This document shows, piece by piece, positions 17,334-25,342 of a stretch of DNA of 64,000 nucleotides. A program made the position numbers and the translations under genes. Under the pieces are notes generated by a model. That model saw only the letters and a program-made list of their open reading frames with translations. It was not told the origin of the DNA and did no database searches. Position 1 is the first letter of the stretch; every line of letters starts with the position of its first letter. The stretch is from CAKZNE01 sp963976435 (GTDB lineage Bacteria; Bacteroidota; Bacteroidia; Flavobacteriales; Schleiferiaceae), in the NCBI GenBank assembly GCA_963976435.1, contig CAXBKQ010000003.1, positions 124,001 to 188,000 of the forward strand. The letters run 5' to 3'.

Positions 17334-18389
17334 TTAACCTTTTAAGGCAGCCAAATCGAATTTTAGTGAAAAAATATTGGAATAAAGTGCCTCCGATGCA
17401 TTTCCAATATCCGTAAGTGCATAGTCAATTGAAATACCTTTGTATTTAAATCCAAGACCTAGATTGGGTTGTAGGCTTATATTTTCTGAATTGTCAAAAT
17501 CTACAGTTCTTTGAATATTCCCTAAACCACCTCTTAAAAAAGCGAAATTCCTGTACCCTAGCTCAAATCCAAAGCCCGGATCTATACTTGCAAAATTGCT
17601 GCTAATCACCGTGTTTCTTTCACCATCAAAGGTGATGTCTAAATTTATCTCGGTATGTAGGCTATATTTTTCATTCAATTTAAAACTCCTTCCTATTCCT
17701 AATAATAAACGAGGTAGGGTCAATTCTAAATTCTCTTCTGGAAGTCCACCGATAGTGTCGGCTTTCTCCTCGTTAAAACTCCAAGAATTAAAAGTGGAGG
17801 TGAAATCTCTGAGGGTAGCGCCAAATTGCCAAGACTGCAGTTTATATTGAGCACCGAGGTCGAAGCCAAAGCCTATGGCATTTGCAAAATCTCCAATTTG
17901 ACGGTAGATGATTTTAACATTTCCACCATAATTGAGGTTTTCAAACTTTTTAGATCTCCTGGCATAGGAACCAATAAGGGCATAGTCTGCTGCAGAAAAT
18001 TTATTGATTCTATCATAGTCTACATTTCCATCTTTATCCAATAATTCCGTAGTATCTAAAATATCATCTACACCAAATCGAATAACGGTAAAGCCTACGG
18101 TGCTTAATGCGTCAACGGGTTGGGCAAAAGACAAATAATCATATTGGGCTATGCTAGCAAAATATTCGGCATGCATAGCTGCGGCTTGCCACGAATTTTT
18201 CACATGTACCAAACCTGCTGGATTCCAATATCCTGCTGTAACATCATTTACAGATGCAATTACGCTATTGCTCATTCCAAGAGCCCGGGCATCAACGCCA
18301 ATATTTAGGAATTCATTGCTGTACTTTCTTGCCTGACTAAAAAGCAAGGAAGGCATTAAAAGGAGAAGGAGGGCTAGTTTTTTAAACAT
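17334..18389 (-). CDS. PorV/PorQ family outer-membrane beta-barrel protein
   Basis: A 351-residue predicted outer-membrane protein. After the signal peptide (MFKKLALLLLLMPSLLFSQ) comes the family start YSNEFLNIGVDARALGMSNS and AGYWNPAGLVHV, shared with FadL-like PorV and PorQ proteins that shuttle or hold T9SS cargo. Alternating hydrophobic strands fill the rest and the final residues end in a beta-strand (IFSLKFDLAAL). Sequence alone does not tell whether it is the main PorV; it looks more like the additional PorV2-type paralogue. TTG 18407 is rejected as start because the promoter element at 18416 would leave it next to the transcript start. Confidence 0.82.
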   Translation of the reverse strand: MFKKLALLLLLMPSLLFSQARKYSNEFLNIGVDARALGMSNSVIASVNDVTAGYWNPAGLVHVKNSWQAAAMHAEYFASIAQYDYLSFAQPVDALSTVGFTVIRFGVDDILDTTELLDKDGNVDYDRINKFSAADYALIGSYARRSKKFENLNYGGNVKIIYRQIGDFANAIGFGFDLGAQYKLQSWQFGATLRDFTSTFNSWSFNEEKADTIGGLPEENLELTLPRLLLGIGRSFKLNEKYSLHTEINLDITFDGERNTVISSNFASIDPGFGFELGYRNFAFLRGGLGNIQRTVDFDNSENISLQPNLGLGFKYKGISIDYALTDIGNASEALYSNIFSLKFDLAALKG

Positions 18390-18415
18390 TAATTTTTGGG
18401 AGCTCAAATAAAAAT

Positions 18416-18423
18416 CAAATTTA
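18416..18423 (-). promoter_or_regulatory. Minus-7 promoter element for the PorV/PorQ family gene
   Basis: The minus strand reads TAAATTTG (TAnnTTTG), 27 bases before ATG 18389. Confidence 0.5.
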
Positions 18424-18477
18424 CGGCATTAAAAACTTGATAAATATGTTAATATTGTCCAAGCGACGAAGATAACA

Positions 18478-19185
18478 GTGAAAAGTATAATTCCAAATAC
18501 CCTTACCCTTTCTAATTTGGCCTGTGGCCTTTTAGCCATACATTCTATTTTCACCAATGATTATATAATGGCGGCTTGGCTAATTGCCTTTGCACAAGTT
18601 TTTGATTTTTTGGATGGATTTGCAGCTAGAGTTCTAAAGGTTCATTCGGAGATGGGAAAACAATTAGACTCCCTAGCCGATATGGTGAGCTTTGGTGTGG
18701 TTCCCGGTTTTATGGTTTTTAAATTATTTAAACTATCCATGCAAGGCGGAGAACCAGTGCCAGATTTTCTTCCTTATTTGGCTTTTCTTATTCCTCTTTT
18801 TTCTGCTTTGCGCCTAGCGAAATTTAATATTGACAGCAGACAAACAGATTATTTCATTGGATTACCAACTCCCGCCAATACTATTTTGATAATGTCCATT
18901 GCATTGTATGGTATTTATGGAGAAGGAGAAAATGTTAGTCAGTTAATTTTTCATCCTTTCTTTTTAGTGGGGCTAACTTTAATTACTTCCTTTTTATTGG
19001 TTGCAGAGATCCCTTTGCTGTCGCTAAAGTTTAAATCCCTGAACTTTAAAGAGAATCAATCCCGATTCATTTTATTGTTAATGATAATTGTATTATTCCT
19101 AATTTTTAGGATACGGGCATTGGTCTTTATTATACCTTTGTACCTGATTTTATCACTCGTCTTTAAGCCCAAAAAAGGAGCTTAA
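18478..19185 (+). CDS. pssA: CDP-diacylglycerol--serine O-phosphatidyltransferase
   Basis: Integral membrane enzyme that makes phosphatidylserine, precursor of phosphatidylethanolamine, from CDP-diacylglycerol and L-serine. The CDP-alcohol phosphatidyltransferase motif D-G-x2-A-R-x8-G-x3-D-x3-D is complete in LDGFAARVLKVHSEMGKQLD (then SLAD) around residues 45-67. The 235 residues contain about eight membrane helices. The start is GTG 18478; no ATG is available close by and the N-terminus IIPNTLTLSNLACG matches the family. purS follows 34 bases later on the same strand. Confidence 0.95.
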   Translation: MKSIIPNTLTLSNLACGLLAIHSIFTNDYIMAAWLIAFAQVFDFLDGFAARVLKVHSEMGKQLDSLADMVSFGVVPGFMVFKLFKLSMQGGEPVPDFLPYLAFLIPLFSALRLAKFNIDSRQTDYFIGLPTPANTILIMSIALYGIYGEGENVSQLIFHPFFLVGLTLITSFLLVAEIPLLSLKFKSLNFKENQSRFILLLMIIVLFLIFRIRALVFIIPLYLILSLVFKPKKGA

Positions 19186-19219
19186 AAAAATGAATAAAGA
19201 CATTTAAATTTAAGATTAC

Positions 19220-19471
19220 ATGAAATTCAGAGCAGAAATTGATGTGATGCCGCACAAAGCATTATTAGATCCTCAAGGAAAGGCAGTAAGTCAGAGTATG
19301 AAAAATATTGGCCTTAGTGAAATTTCTGGAGTAAGAATTGGAAAGCATATTACCTTAGAGGTAGAAGCTGATTCTAAGGAGATTGCAAGTGAAAAAGTGA
19401 GCGAAGCTTGCAAGAAATTATTGGTAAATCAAATTACAGAAAGTTTCGATTTAGAAATAATAGAGGCCTAG
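19220..19471 (+). CDS. purS: Phosphoribosylformylglycinamidine synthase subunit PurS
   Basis: Small subunit (83 residues) of the three-part FGAM synthase of purine synthesis, where it bridges PurL and PurQ. It matches the family in the start RAEIDVMPHKALLDPQGKAV, the middle IGLSEISGVRIGKHI and the end KLLVNQITESFDLEI. purL and purQ are not in the window, so the complex is encoded at scattered sites. It may be co-transcribed with pssA and is followed by a terminator. Confidence 0.93.
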   Translation: MKFRAEIDVMPHKALLDPQGKAVSQSMKNIGLSEISGVRIGKHITLEVEADSKEIASEKVSEACKKLLVNQITESFDLEIIEA

Positions 19472-19533
19472 CTCTTGCTTGCTTCAAATATTTTTCTATA
19501 TTTGGATTGATAGAGATTTTTGATAGGAACTGT

Positions 19534-19576
19534 AATCCCCACTTTCTTTTTACAAGCGAGTGGGGATTCATTTTTT
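19534..19576 (+). terminator. Rho-independent terminator after purS
   Basis: A perfect 10-base stem (AATCCCCACT at 19534-19543 with AGTGGGGATT at 19559-19568) around a 15-base loop is followed by CATTTTTTTAT. Confidence 0.8.
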
Positions 19577-19704
19577 TATAGAATTCGTTAGGGTATGATT
19601 TATCCTAAGAATTTGGGTGAAGGCAGGTCCATTTTAATAAATGGACAGCTAAGTTCAGCTTTGATGTTATTCCAATAATGAGCACTTGATAGCCAAAAGA
19701 TATC
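19577..19704. other. Intergenic region, nothing recognised
   Basis: Between the purS terminator and the end of the convergent Cys-containing small gene I see no reading frame, RNA gene or repeat that I can support. Confidence 0.4.
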
Positions 19705-19980
19705 CTAGTTCTTTTGCTTTTCAACAATGGCTATATACCGATTCAAACTTTCGAAAACCGGTAAATTAGGAAGTTCTTTGGGCTCGCTAGAAAGCTTATG
19801 TTTTTTGGCAAAGGCACAAGTTCCGTTGCAATGCAATTCTGGTTTGTCCTTGTTTTCACAAAGTACATTGGAATAAAAACCATAATTGGCCGTATAGTGA
19901 ATTATTGCCCCCAGGGGTTTAAATAAACTGAGGAGGTAAAGGCTAGCAATTAGGAATGCCAAATTCCTTTTATGGATCAT
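19705..19980 (-). CDS. Small membrane protein with conserved cysteines
   Basis: A 91-residue protein with one N-terminal membrane segment (NLAFLIASLYLLSLFKPLGAIIHY) and the block LCENKDKPELHCNGTCAFAK near residues 40-60. Small Bacteroidota proteins with the pattern C-E-N-x-D-K-P-x-x-x-C-x-G-x-C are common and unassigned; the three Cys could bind a metal or form disulfides. The frame extends upstream to TTG 20067, but that would overlap the divergent acpH start, and a minus-7 element at 19997-20004 supports ATG 19980. Confidence 0.7.
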   Translation of the reverse strand: MIHKRNLAFLIASLYLLSLFKPLGAIIHYTANYGFYSNVLCENKDKPELHCNGTCAFAKKHKLSSEPKELPNLPVFESLNRYIAIVEKQKN

Positions 19981-19996
19981 CAAAGAATTCACCTTA

Positions 19997-20004
19997 CAAA
20001 GGTA
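19997..20004 (-). promoter_or_regulatory. Minus-7 promoter element for the small Cys protein
   Basis: The minus strand reads TACCTTTG (TAnnTTTG), 17 bases before ATG 19980. Confidence 0.5.
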
Positions 20005-20049
20005 ATATAGGATGCTAGGATAAGGAAGCAATTTGTTTAATTTCACAAC

Positions 20050-20640
20050 ATGAATTTTTTGGCCCACCTTTTTCTAACCCGGGAGGATGAAGATCTAAGC
20101 ATCGGAAATTTTATTGCAGATTCTGTGAAAAGCTCAGAATGGAAAAATTTTAAACCTCAGGTGGTTAAAGGAATAAAAATCCATCATAAAATAGACGAAT
20201 TTACAGACCAGCACCCAGTAGTACTGCGAACCAAAATGAAGCTTAGGGAGAAACATGGGAAGTATAGTCCTGTTATTGGAGATATTGTTTATGATCACTT
20301 TTTAGCTAAAAATTTTTCAGACTATTCAAAACAAAGTCTTTTTGATTTTTCTCAAAAATCCTATTCTCTATTTCGGAAGAGGTGGGATGAGTTGCCTGTA
20401 CAAATTCAGCATATGCTAAAGTATATGGAAGCTGGGAATTGGCTTTATAATTATAGAAGCAAAGAAGGTTTAAACTCAGCTTTAAGCGGAATGGGTAGAA
20501 GGGCTTCTTTTAGCAATAAAATGCATCAGGCTACTGAAGATGTTTTTGAGAATTACGAATCTTTTAAATCTGATTTTGTGGAGTTTTTCCCAGAACTACA
20601 AAATTATATAAGTCTAGAGATTCAAAAAATTCAAGCATAA
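20050..20640 (+). CDS. acpH: Acyl carrier protein phosphodiesterase
   Basis: Predicted cytoplasmic AcpH/DUF479 enzyme of 196 residues that removes the 4'-phosphopantetheine arm from holo-ACP. Family features are the start MNFLAHLFLTREDEDLSIGNF, the HD-like metal residues in IKIHHKIDEFTDQHP and the VIGDIVYDHFLAKNF segment. It is divergent from the small Cys protein gene and convergent with the 56-residue membrane protein gene. Confidence 0.9.
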   Translation: MNFLAHLFLTREDEDLSIGNFIADSVKSSEWKNFKPQVVKGIKIHHKIDEFTDQHPVVLRTKMKLREKHGKYSPVIGDIVYDHFLAKNFSDYSKQSLFDFSQKSYSLFRKRWDELPVQIQHMLKYMEAGNWLYNYRSKEGLNSALSGMGRRASFSNKMHQATEDVFENYESFKSDFVEFFPELQNYISLEIQKIQA

Positions 20641-20642
20641 AA

Positions 20643-20668
20643 AAAGCCTCACTTTTCAGCAAGGCTTT
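20643..20668 (-). terminator. Rho-independent terminator after the 56-residue membrane protein gene
   Basis: A 7-base stem (AAAGCCT with AGGCTTT) is followed on the minus strand by a run of seven T. On the plus strand no T-run follows, so it acts mainly for the minus-strand gene. Confidence 0.6.
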
Positions 20669-20691
20669 GGAAATTATATTTTGAAAGGGAA

Positions 20692-20862
20692 TTATTCTTC
20701 TCCTTTGTATCCTATCATTTTGTGAGCCAATTTAGGGCTAATAGATTCTACACCAATTAGGGTAAGCCAGTATCCAACGAACAAACCTAAAAAGATTAAC
20801 ATGCTAAATCCCATACCGAAAATAAATACGAAAATGAAGAATCCTAAAACTTGTGTAAACAT
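20692..20862 (-). CDS. Small membrane protein, 56 residues
   Basis: An ATG at 20862 opens a 56-codon frame ending in TAA. The product begins MFTQVLGFFIFVFIFGMGFS and holds one or two hydrophobic segments up to YWLTLIGVE, then a polar tail ending KMIGYKGEE. Evidence that it is real: clean coding character with hydrophobic then charged segments, a following terminator with T-run, and exact fit in a gap between acpH and the SIMPL gene. I do not recognise a family. It could be a component of a membrane complex or a stress peptide; no function is claimed. Confidence 0.65.
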   Translation of the reverse strand: MFTQVLGFFIFVFIFGMGFSMLIFLGLFVGYWLTLIGVESISPKLAHKMIGYKGEE

Positions 20863-20935
20863 CTGTTTCTATTTTGAGCGGCTAATTTACGGCAAAAATG
20901 TTTTTAAAAAAGTGAATGCTCAATTTTTTCTCCCT

Positions 20936-21673
20936 CTATTTTATTTTATATTCTACACTTAGGTTTTTACTTATGCTAATACTACCATTTGATATTTGAA
21001 TATTGTTTGCATTGGACCTTGCATTATTTTCATACAAAGCCTCCAATTTACGTTCGGAATAGTCCCTTGGAGAATCTAAAATCTGGCCTAGTCCATTATT
21101 ACCAACTCTTAAAATCTCAAATTCAGACTCCTCCATTTTCTCTAAAATTTTAGCCACGGTGGAATTCGCATTCTCTAATGCCTTTTGATAGGCGATATCC
21201 CCAATTGAATCCATCTTACTATGTGAAAATTGAATTCCACTGGGGTCCATTTGTTCCTCCTCAAAAATTCGGGCATATAGATCTTCTAATTTGGAAATGT
21301 CTCTCAAGCAAATATTTGTGCTTAAAGAGCTGATATAACCTTTGAATACCTGGGTATTTCTTATCCAAGAATAATTTTTTCTAAAACTAATATGTCCCGT
21401 TTGAATATCCTTTTCATCAATTTCAAAATCGTTTAAAATATCTAATAATAGCTTTTGCTTGTCTGCCAAAGCCTGCCTAGAATCTGCCATTTTCTTTTTT
21501 TCAGAATTTAGCGATACCCTAAAACTTGCCATATCAGGCTCTAGCTCAATAATGGCATTTGCAGAAATCAAGATTGTTTTTTGATGTTTTTTAGTCCCTT
21601 GTTGAGATTTGTGATTTTGACAAGAGGATATGGAAAAAAGTACTATTAAGGATAGTAGAGAATAAAATTTCAT
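20936..21673 (-). CDS. SIMPL (DUF541) domain lipoprotein
   Basis: A 245-residue protein with lipoprotein signal (MKFYSLLSLIVLFSISSCQNH) and a SIMPL/DUF541 domain from about residue 35: SANAIIELEPDMASFRVSLN at the start, the repeated coil KMADSRQALADKQKLLLDIL and the end ISKNLSVEYKIK. SIMPL proteins are periplasmic or outer-membrane associated and of unclear function (stress response and oligomeric shell formation have been proposed). It is divergent from the SdpI-family gene. Confidence 0.88.
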   Translation of the reverse strand: MKFYSLLSLIVLFSISSCQNHKSQQGTKKHQKTILISANAIIELEPDMASFRVSLNSEKKKMADSRQALADKQKLLLDILNDFEIDEKDIQTGHISFRKNYSWIRNTQVFKGYISSLSTNICLRDISKLEDLYARIFEEEQMDPSGIQFSHSKMDSIGDIAYQKALENANSTVAKILEKMEESEFEILRVGNNGLGQILDSPRDYSERKLEALYENNARSNANNIQISNGSISISKNLSVEYKIK

Positions 21674-21762
21674 AACTGTTTATTTTAGTCTTGCAAGGTA
21701 AAAATCCTGTATTAATGCATAGGATTCTTTATTCCAATGCCACTTTTTTACTAGGGTTCAAT

Positions 21763-21770
21763 TACCTTTG
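21763..21770 (+). promoter_or_regulatory. Minus-7 promoter element for the SdpI-family gene and fumC
   Basis: TACCTTTG (TAnnTTTG) lies 10 bases before ATG 21781, which supports that start over the earlier TTG at 21691. Confidence 0.45.
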
Positions 21771-21780
21771 CCAGCTCAAA

Positions 21781-22113
21781 ATGAAATTGAAAAGAAACAT
21801 ATTTTTTCTTAGCCTACTGTGTGGATTACTGTTCATTGCTCTGGCCATACCTCTATTAAATGAAATGATTGCTCCAAATGATTATGTAGGAATACGTATT
21901 CCAAAAACGGAAGCTTCAGAAGTAGAATGGTATAGAATTAATAAAATTGGGGCTTGGGCATTAGTGGGCGCTGCGCTGTTCTTAATTTTATCCAATACTT
22001 TGCTCTATTTCCGAGCTAGGGCTTTGTCTAGCAAAAAATACAGCTTGCTTTTTATAATACTATTGCTGGTAAGTATTTTATTGGCTTCCAGTTTAACCAC
22101 TTTTTATATTTAA
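21781..22113 (+). CDS. SdpI family membrane protein
   Basis: A 110-residue protein with three membrane segments. The loop GIRIPKTEASEVEWYRINKIGAWA (read in parts) matches the SdpI/YhfL family pattern G-x-R-x-P-x-T-x-x-S-x-x-x-W-x-x-x-N. SdpI in Bacillus gives immunity to the SdpC toxin, but most homologues have unknown roles. It ends 18 bases before fumC on the same strand and is probably co-transcribed. Confidence 0.75.
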   Translation: MKLKRNIFFLSLLCGLLFIALAIPLLNEMIAPNDYVGIRIPKTEASEVEWYRINKIGAWALVGAALFLILSNTLLYFRARALSSKKYSLLFIILLLVSILLASSLTTFYI

Positions 22114-22131
22114 AATAAATCAACTATTCAG

Positions 22132-23529
22132 ATGGATTACAGAATTGAAAAAGATACCATGGGAGATGTTAAAGTTCCAGCAGATAAATACTGGGGAGCT
22201 CAAACAGAAAGAAGTAGAAATAATTTTAAAATAGGGCCAGAAGCAAGTATGCCCATTGAGGTGGTACATGGTTTTGCTTATTTAAAAAAAGCTGCTGCCC
22301 ATACCAATTGTGAACTGGGGGTTTTATCTGAAGAAAAGAGAGATTTAATTTCTAAAGCCTGCGACGAAATTTTAACGGGAATGCACGATGACCAGTTTCC
22401 ATTAGTAATTTGGCAAACGGGATCTGGCACTCAAAGTAATATGAATTGCAACGAGGTGATTGCCAATAGAGCCCATGTTTTAGAAGGTCATAAATTAGGA
22501 GAAGGGGAAAGAAAAATTCATCCTAATGATGATGTCAATAAAAGCCAATCCTCAAATGATACCTACCCAACAGGAATGCATATTGCTTGCTATAAAAGGA
22601 TAGTAGAAACTACCATTCCAGGGGTGGAGAAACTAAGAGATACTCTTGCCGATAAGTCTGAGAAATTTAAAAATGTAGTAAAAATTGGCAGAACCCACCT
22701 AATGGATGCTACTCCTCTAACTTTAGGTCAAGAATTTAGTGGTTATGTGTCTCAATTAAATCATGGAATTAAAGCATTAAACAACACCCTGGAACACCTT
22801 TCAGAGTTGGCTTTAGGTGGAACCGCTGTGGGAACGGGAATTAATACCCCTGAAGGTTATTCGGAATTGGTGGCTCAGAAAATTGCAGATTTTACCGGCC
22901 TTCCATTTATTACTGCAGGCAATAAATTTGAAGCATTAGCCGCCCATGATGCACTTGTAGAAACACATGGTGCTCTAAAACAACTTTCTGTTTCTTTAAT
23001 GAAAATAGCAAACGATATTCGAATGCTAGCCTCTGGACCAAGAAGTGGCATCGGAGAAATAAATATTCCAGCAAATGAGCCTGGTTCTTCCATCATGCCA
23101 GGAAAAGTAAACCCTACACAATGTGAAGCCATGACCATGGTTTGCGCTCAAGTAATGGGAAATGATGTTACTGTTTCTGTAGGTGGTTCCAATGGACATT
23201 ATGAACTGAATGTTTTTAAACCAGTAATGGCTTATAATGTTTTGCAATCCGCCAGGTTAATTGGCGATGCTTGTGAAAGTTTCAATGATCATTGTGCAGT
23301 AGGGATCGAACCAAATACCCTGGTTATAAAAAGGCATTTAGACAATTCCCTCATGTTGGTAACAGCATTAAACACCAAGATCGGCTATGAAAAGGCAGCG
23401 AAAATCGCCAAAACAGCTCATGAAAATGGTACAACTTTAAAAGAAGAATCTGTAAACCTTGGCTATTTAACTTCGGAAGAATTTGACCAATGGGTAAGAC
23501 CAGAAGATATGGTGGGCTCCTTAAAATAA
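22132..23529 (+). CDS. fumC: Class II fumarate hydratase
   Basis: Cytoplasmic TCA-cycle enzyme that interconverts fumarate and malate. The 465 residues contain the superfamily signature GSSIMPGKVNPTQCE, the substrate-site segments WQTGSGTQSNMN and HPNDDVNKSQSSNDTYPT, and IGRTHLMDATPLTLGQE. The length is that of tetrameric iron-independent fumarases. It is followed by a strong terminator. Confidence 0.98.
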   Translation: MDYRIEKDTMGDVKVPADKYWGAQTERSRNNFKIGPEASMPIEVVHGFAYLKKAAAHTNCELGVLSEEKRDLISKACDEILTGMHDDQFPLVIWQTGSGTQSNMNCNEVIANRAHVLEGHKLGEGERKIHPNDDVNKSQSSNDTYPTGMHIACYKRIVETTIPGVEKLRDTLADKSEKFKNVVKIGRTHLMDATPLTLGQEFSGYVSQLNHGIKALNNTLEHLSELALGGTAVGTGINTPEGYSELVAQKIADFTGLPFITAGNKFEALAAHDALVETHGALKQLSVSLMKIANDIRMLASGPRSGIGEINIPANEPGSSIMPGKVNPTQCEAMTMVCAQVMGNDVTVSVGGSNGHYELNVFKPVMAYNVLQSARLIGDACESFNDHCAVGIEPNTLVIKRHLDNSLMLVTALNTKIGYEKAAKIAKTAHENGTTLKEESVNLGYLTSEEFDQWVRPEDMVGSLK

Positions 23530-23548
23530 AGGCCCATAATGAAATGAT

Positions 23549-23583
23549 AAACCCCTTTTCTTAATTGAATAAGGGGTTTTTTT
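23549..23583 (+). terminator. Rho-independent terminator after fumC
   Basis: A 9-base perfect stem (AAACCCCTT at 23549-23557 with AAGGGGTTT at 23571-23579) and a 13-base loop end in a T-run. Confidence 0.88.
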
Positions 23584-23638
23584 ATGATTTTTATTTGCAT
23601 TTAGCCATCATTTCAATTCTAGCCCTTAAATTGGCAAA

Positions 23639-25252
23639 ATGAAATTATCGAACATACTGGTCGTACTACCCTTATTGGCCTTATTGAGTTGTAAACAAAA
23701 AGAAAAAGTTGATCTTCTGGTTTACAATGCAAACATCTATACCGTTGATTCGAATTTTAGTAAAATAGAAGCCATTGCCATACGGGATGGGAAAATTCTA
23801 GATACCGGAAATACCAATTATATCCTTGGAAAATATAAAACAGCACAGTCTATTGATGCAAATGGAAATTTTGTTTACCCTGGACTAATAGATGCACATT
23901 GCCATTTTATGGGCTATGCCAAGAGTTTAAAATCTGTAAACCTTTTTGGAACCAAATCCTTTGAGGAGGTGATAAAAAGACTTGTGGACTTTCAGAATAT
24001 TGAAAACTTGGATTTTATTAGGGGTAGAGGATGGGATCAAAACGATTGGAAAAATCAGGAATTTCCAAATAAATCTCAGCTAGATGAATTGTTTCCAAAC
24101 ATCCCTGTTGTACTAACTCGGGTAGATGGGCATGCCGTGCTAATAAATCAGGCAGCTATTGATTTTGCCGAATTAAAGGACAGCCTTATAAAGGGTGGGC
24201 TAATAGAGAAAAATGAAAATGGAGAATTAACCGGTATCCTCATCGATAATGCGGTGGATCTTGTGAAATTTCCTAAAATGAAGAAGGAGGTATTAATAGA
24301 AAGTATAAATAAGGCCCAGAAAAATTGTTTCGCTTATGGTTTAACAAGCCTAGATGATGCTGGATTGGATAGAGAGTCCATAGAGCTTTTGGATAGCTTA
24401 CAACAAGCCAACTTTTTGAAAATGAGGCTTTATATAATGGTCAGCGACAAGCCCGAACTTCAAGAATATTATCTCAATAAAGGACCAATTAAAACTGAAA
24501 AGCTAAACGTAAGCAGTTTTAAATTTTATGCCGATGGCGCCCTTGGGTCCAGAGGAGCTTGTTTAAGTCACCCTTATTCCGATCAAATAAACTCCCATGG
24601 TTTTCTATTGAACAGCCTAGATCATTTTGATGCTTCTGCTCAAAAAATGGCAGAAAAAGGATGGCAAATGAATACACATGCCATTGGAGATTCTGCTAAT
24701 AGAGCCATGCTTGGCATTTATGGTAAATATGGAAAGGGCAAAAGATGGAGAATTGAACATGCTCAAGTACTCACAGAAAAAGATTTTGAACTTTTTAATA
24801 AATTTCAAGTTATCCCAAGTGTTCAACCAACGCATGCCACTTCGGATATGTACTGGGCTGATGAAAGATTAGGTGATCAAAGAATAAAAGATGCATACGC
24901 CTATAAAAGGCTATTAAAACAATATGGAAAAATAGCTTTAGGTACAGATTTTCCAGTAGAAGATATCTCCACCATAAAAACATTTTATGCAGCCACCATT
25001 AGGAAGGACTGGGAAGGTTATCCTACAGATGGATTTCAAGTTCAGGATGCTCTAAGTCGTGAGGAAGCTTTAAAAGGTATGACCATTTGGGCGGCTTTTG
25101 CCAATTTTGAAGAGGAAGAAAAAGGAAGCCTCGAAAAAGGGAAGATGGCAGATTTTGTAATAATGAATAAGGACTGGATAAATTGTTCGGCCGATGAAAT
25201 ACTAGACACAAAAATTTTACATACCTATATTGGAGGTGAAAAAGTGCACTAG
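23639..25252 (+). CDS. Amidohydrolase family lipoprotein (YtcJ-like)
   Basis: A 537-residue metal-dependent hydrolase on the periplasmic side. It has a lipoprotein signal (MKLSNILVVLPLLALLSCKQ), the amidohydrolase entry YNANIYTVD and the metal ligand pair HCH in GLIDAHCHFMGYAKS. Later ligands are likely in MNTHAIGD and IEHAQVL, and the Asp in LGTDFPVEDIS. YtcJ-like proteins hydrolyse amides of unknown identity, and the substrate here is unknown. It precedes the fatty acid-CoA ligase gene by 90 bases. Confidence 0.9.
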   Translation: MKLSNILVVLPLLALLSCKQKEKVDLLVYNANIYTVDSNFSKIEAIAIRDGKILDTGNTNYILGKYKTAQSIDANGNFVYPGLIDAHCHFMGYAKSLKSVNLFGTKSFEEVIKRLVDFQNIENLDFIRGRGWDQNDWKNQEFPNKSQLDELFPNIPVVLTRVDGHAVLINQAAIDFAELKDSLIKGGLIEKNENGELTGILIDNAVDLVKFPKMKKEVLIESINKAQKNCFAYGLTSLDDAGLDRESIELLDSLQQANFLKMRLYIMVSDKPELQEYYLNKGPIKTEKLNVSSFKFYADGALGSRGACLSHPYSDQINSHGFLLNSLDHFDASAQKMAEKGWQMNTHAIGDSANRAMLGIYGKYGKGKRWRIEHAQVLTEKDFELFNKFQVIPSVQPTHATSDMYWADERLGDQRIKDAYAYKRLLKQYGKIALGTDFPVEDISTIKTFYAATIRKDWEGYPTDGFQVQDALSREEALKGMTIWAAFANFEEEEKGSLEKGKMADFVIMNKDWINCSADEILDTKILHTYIGGEKVH

Positions 25253-25342
25253 CTAGTGAATTAGGATCAAGAGTTTAAAACCAAAGCCATTTGGAACCGC
25301 TTGATTCGTATATTAGTAACCAGAATTTTTGATTTTTTTGAT

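Noticed and set aside
20050..20067. Extended N-terminus of the small Cys protein up to TTG 20067
   Set aside because: It would overlap the acpH start and crosses a promoter element; the shorter start fits better.
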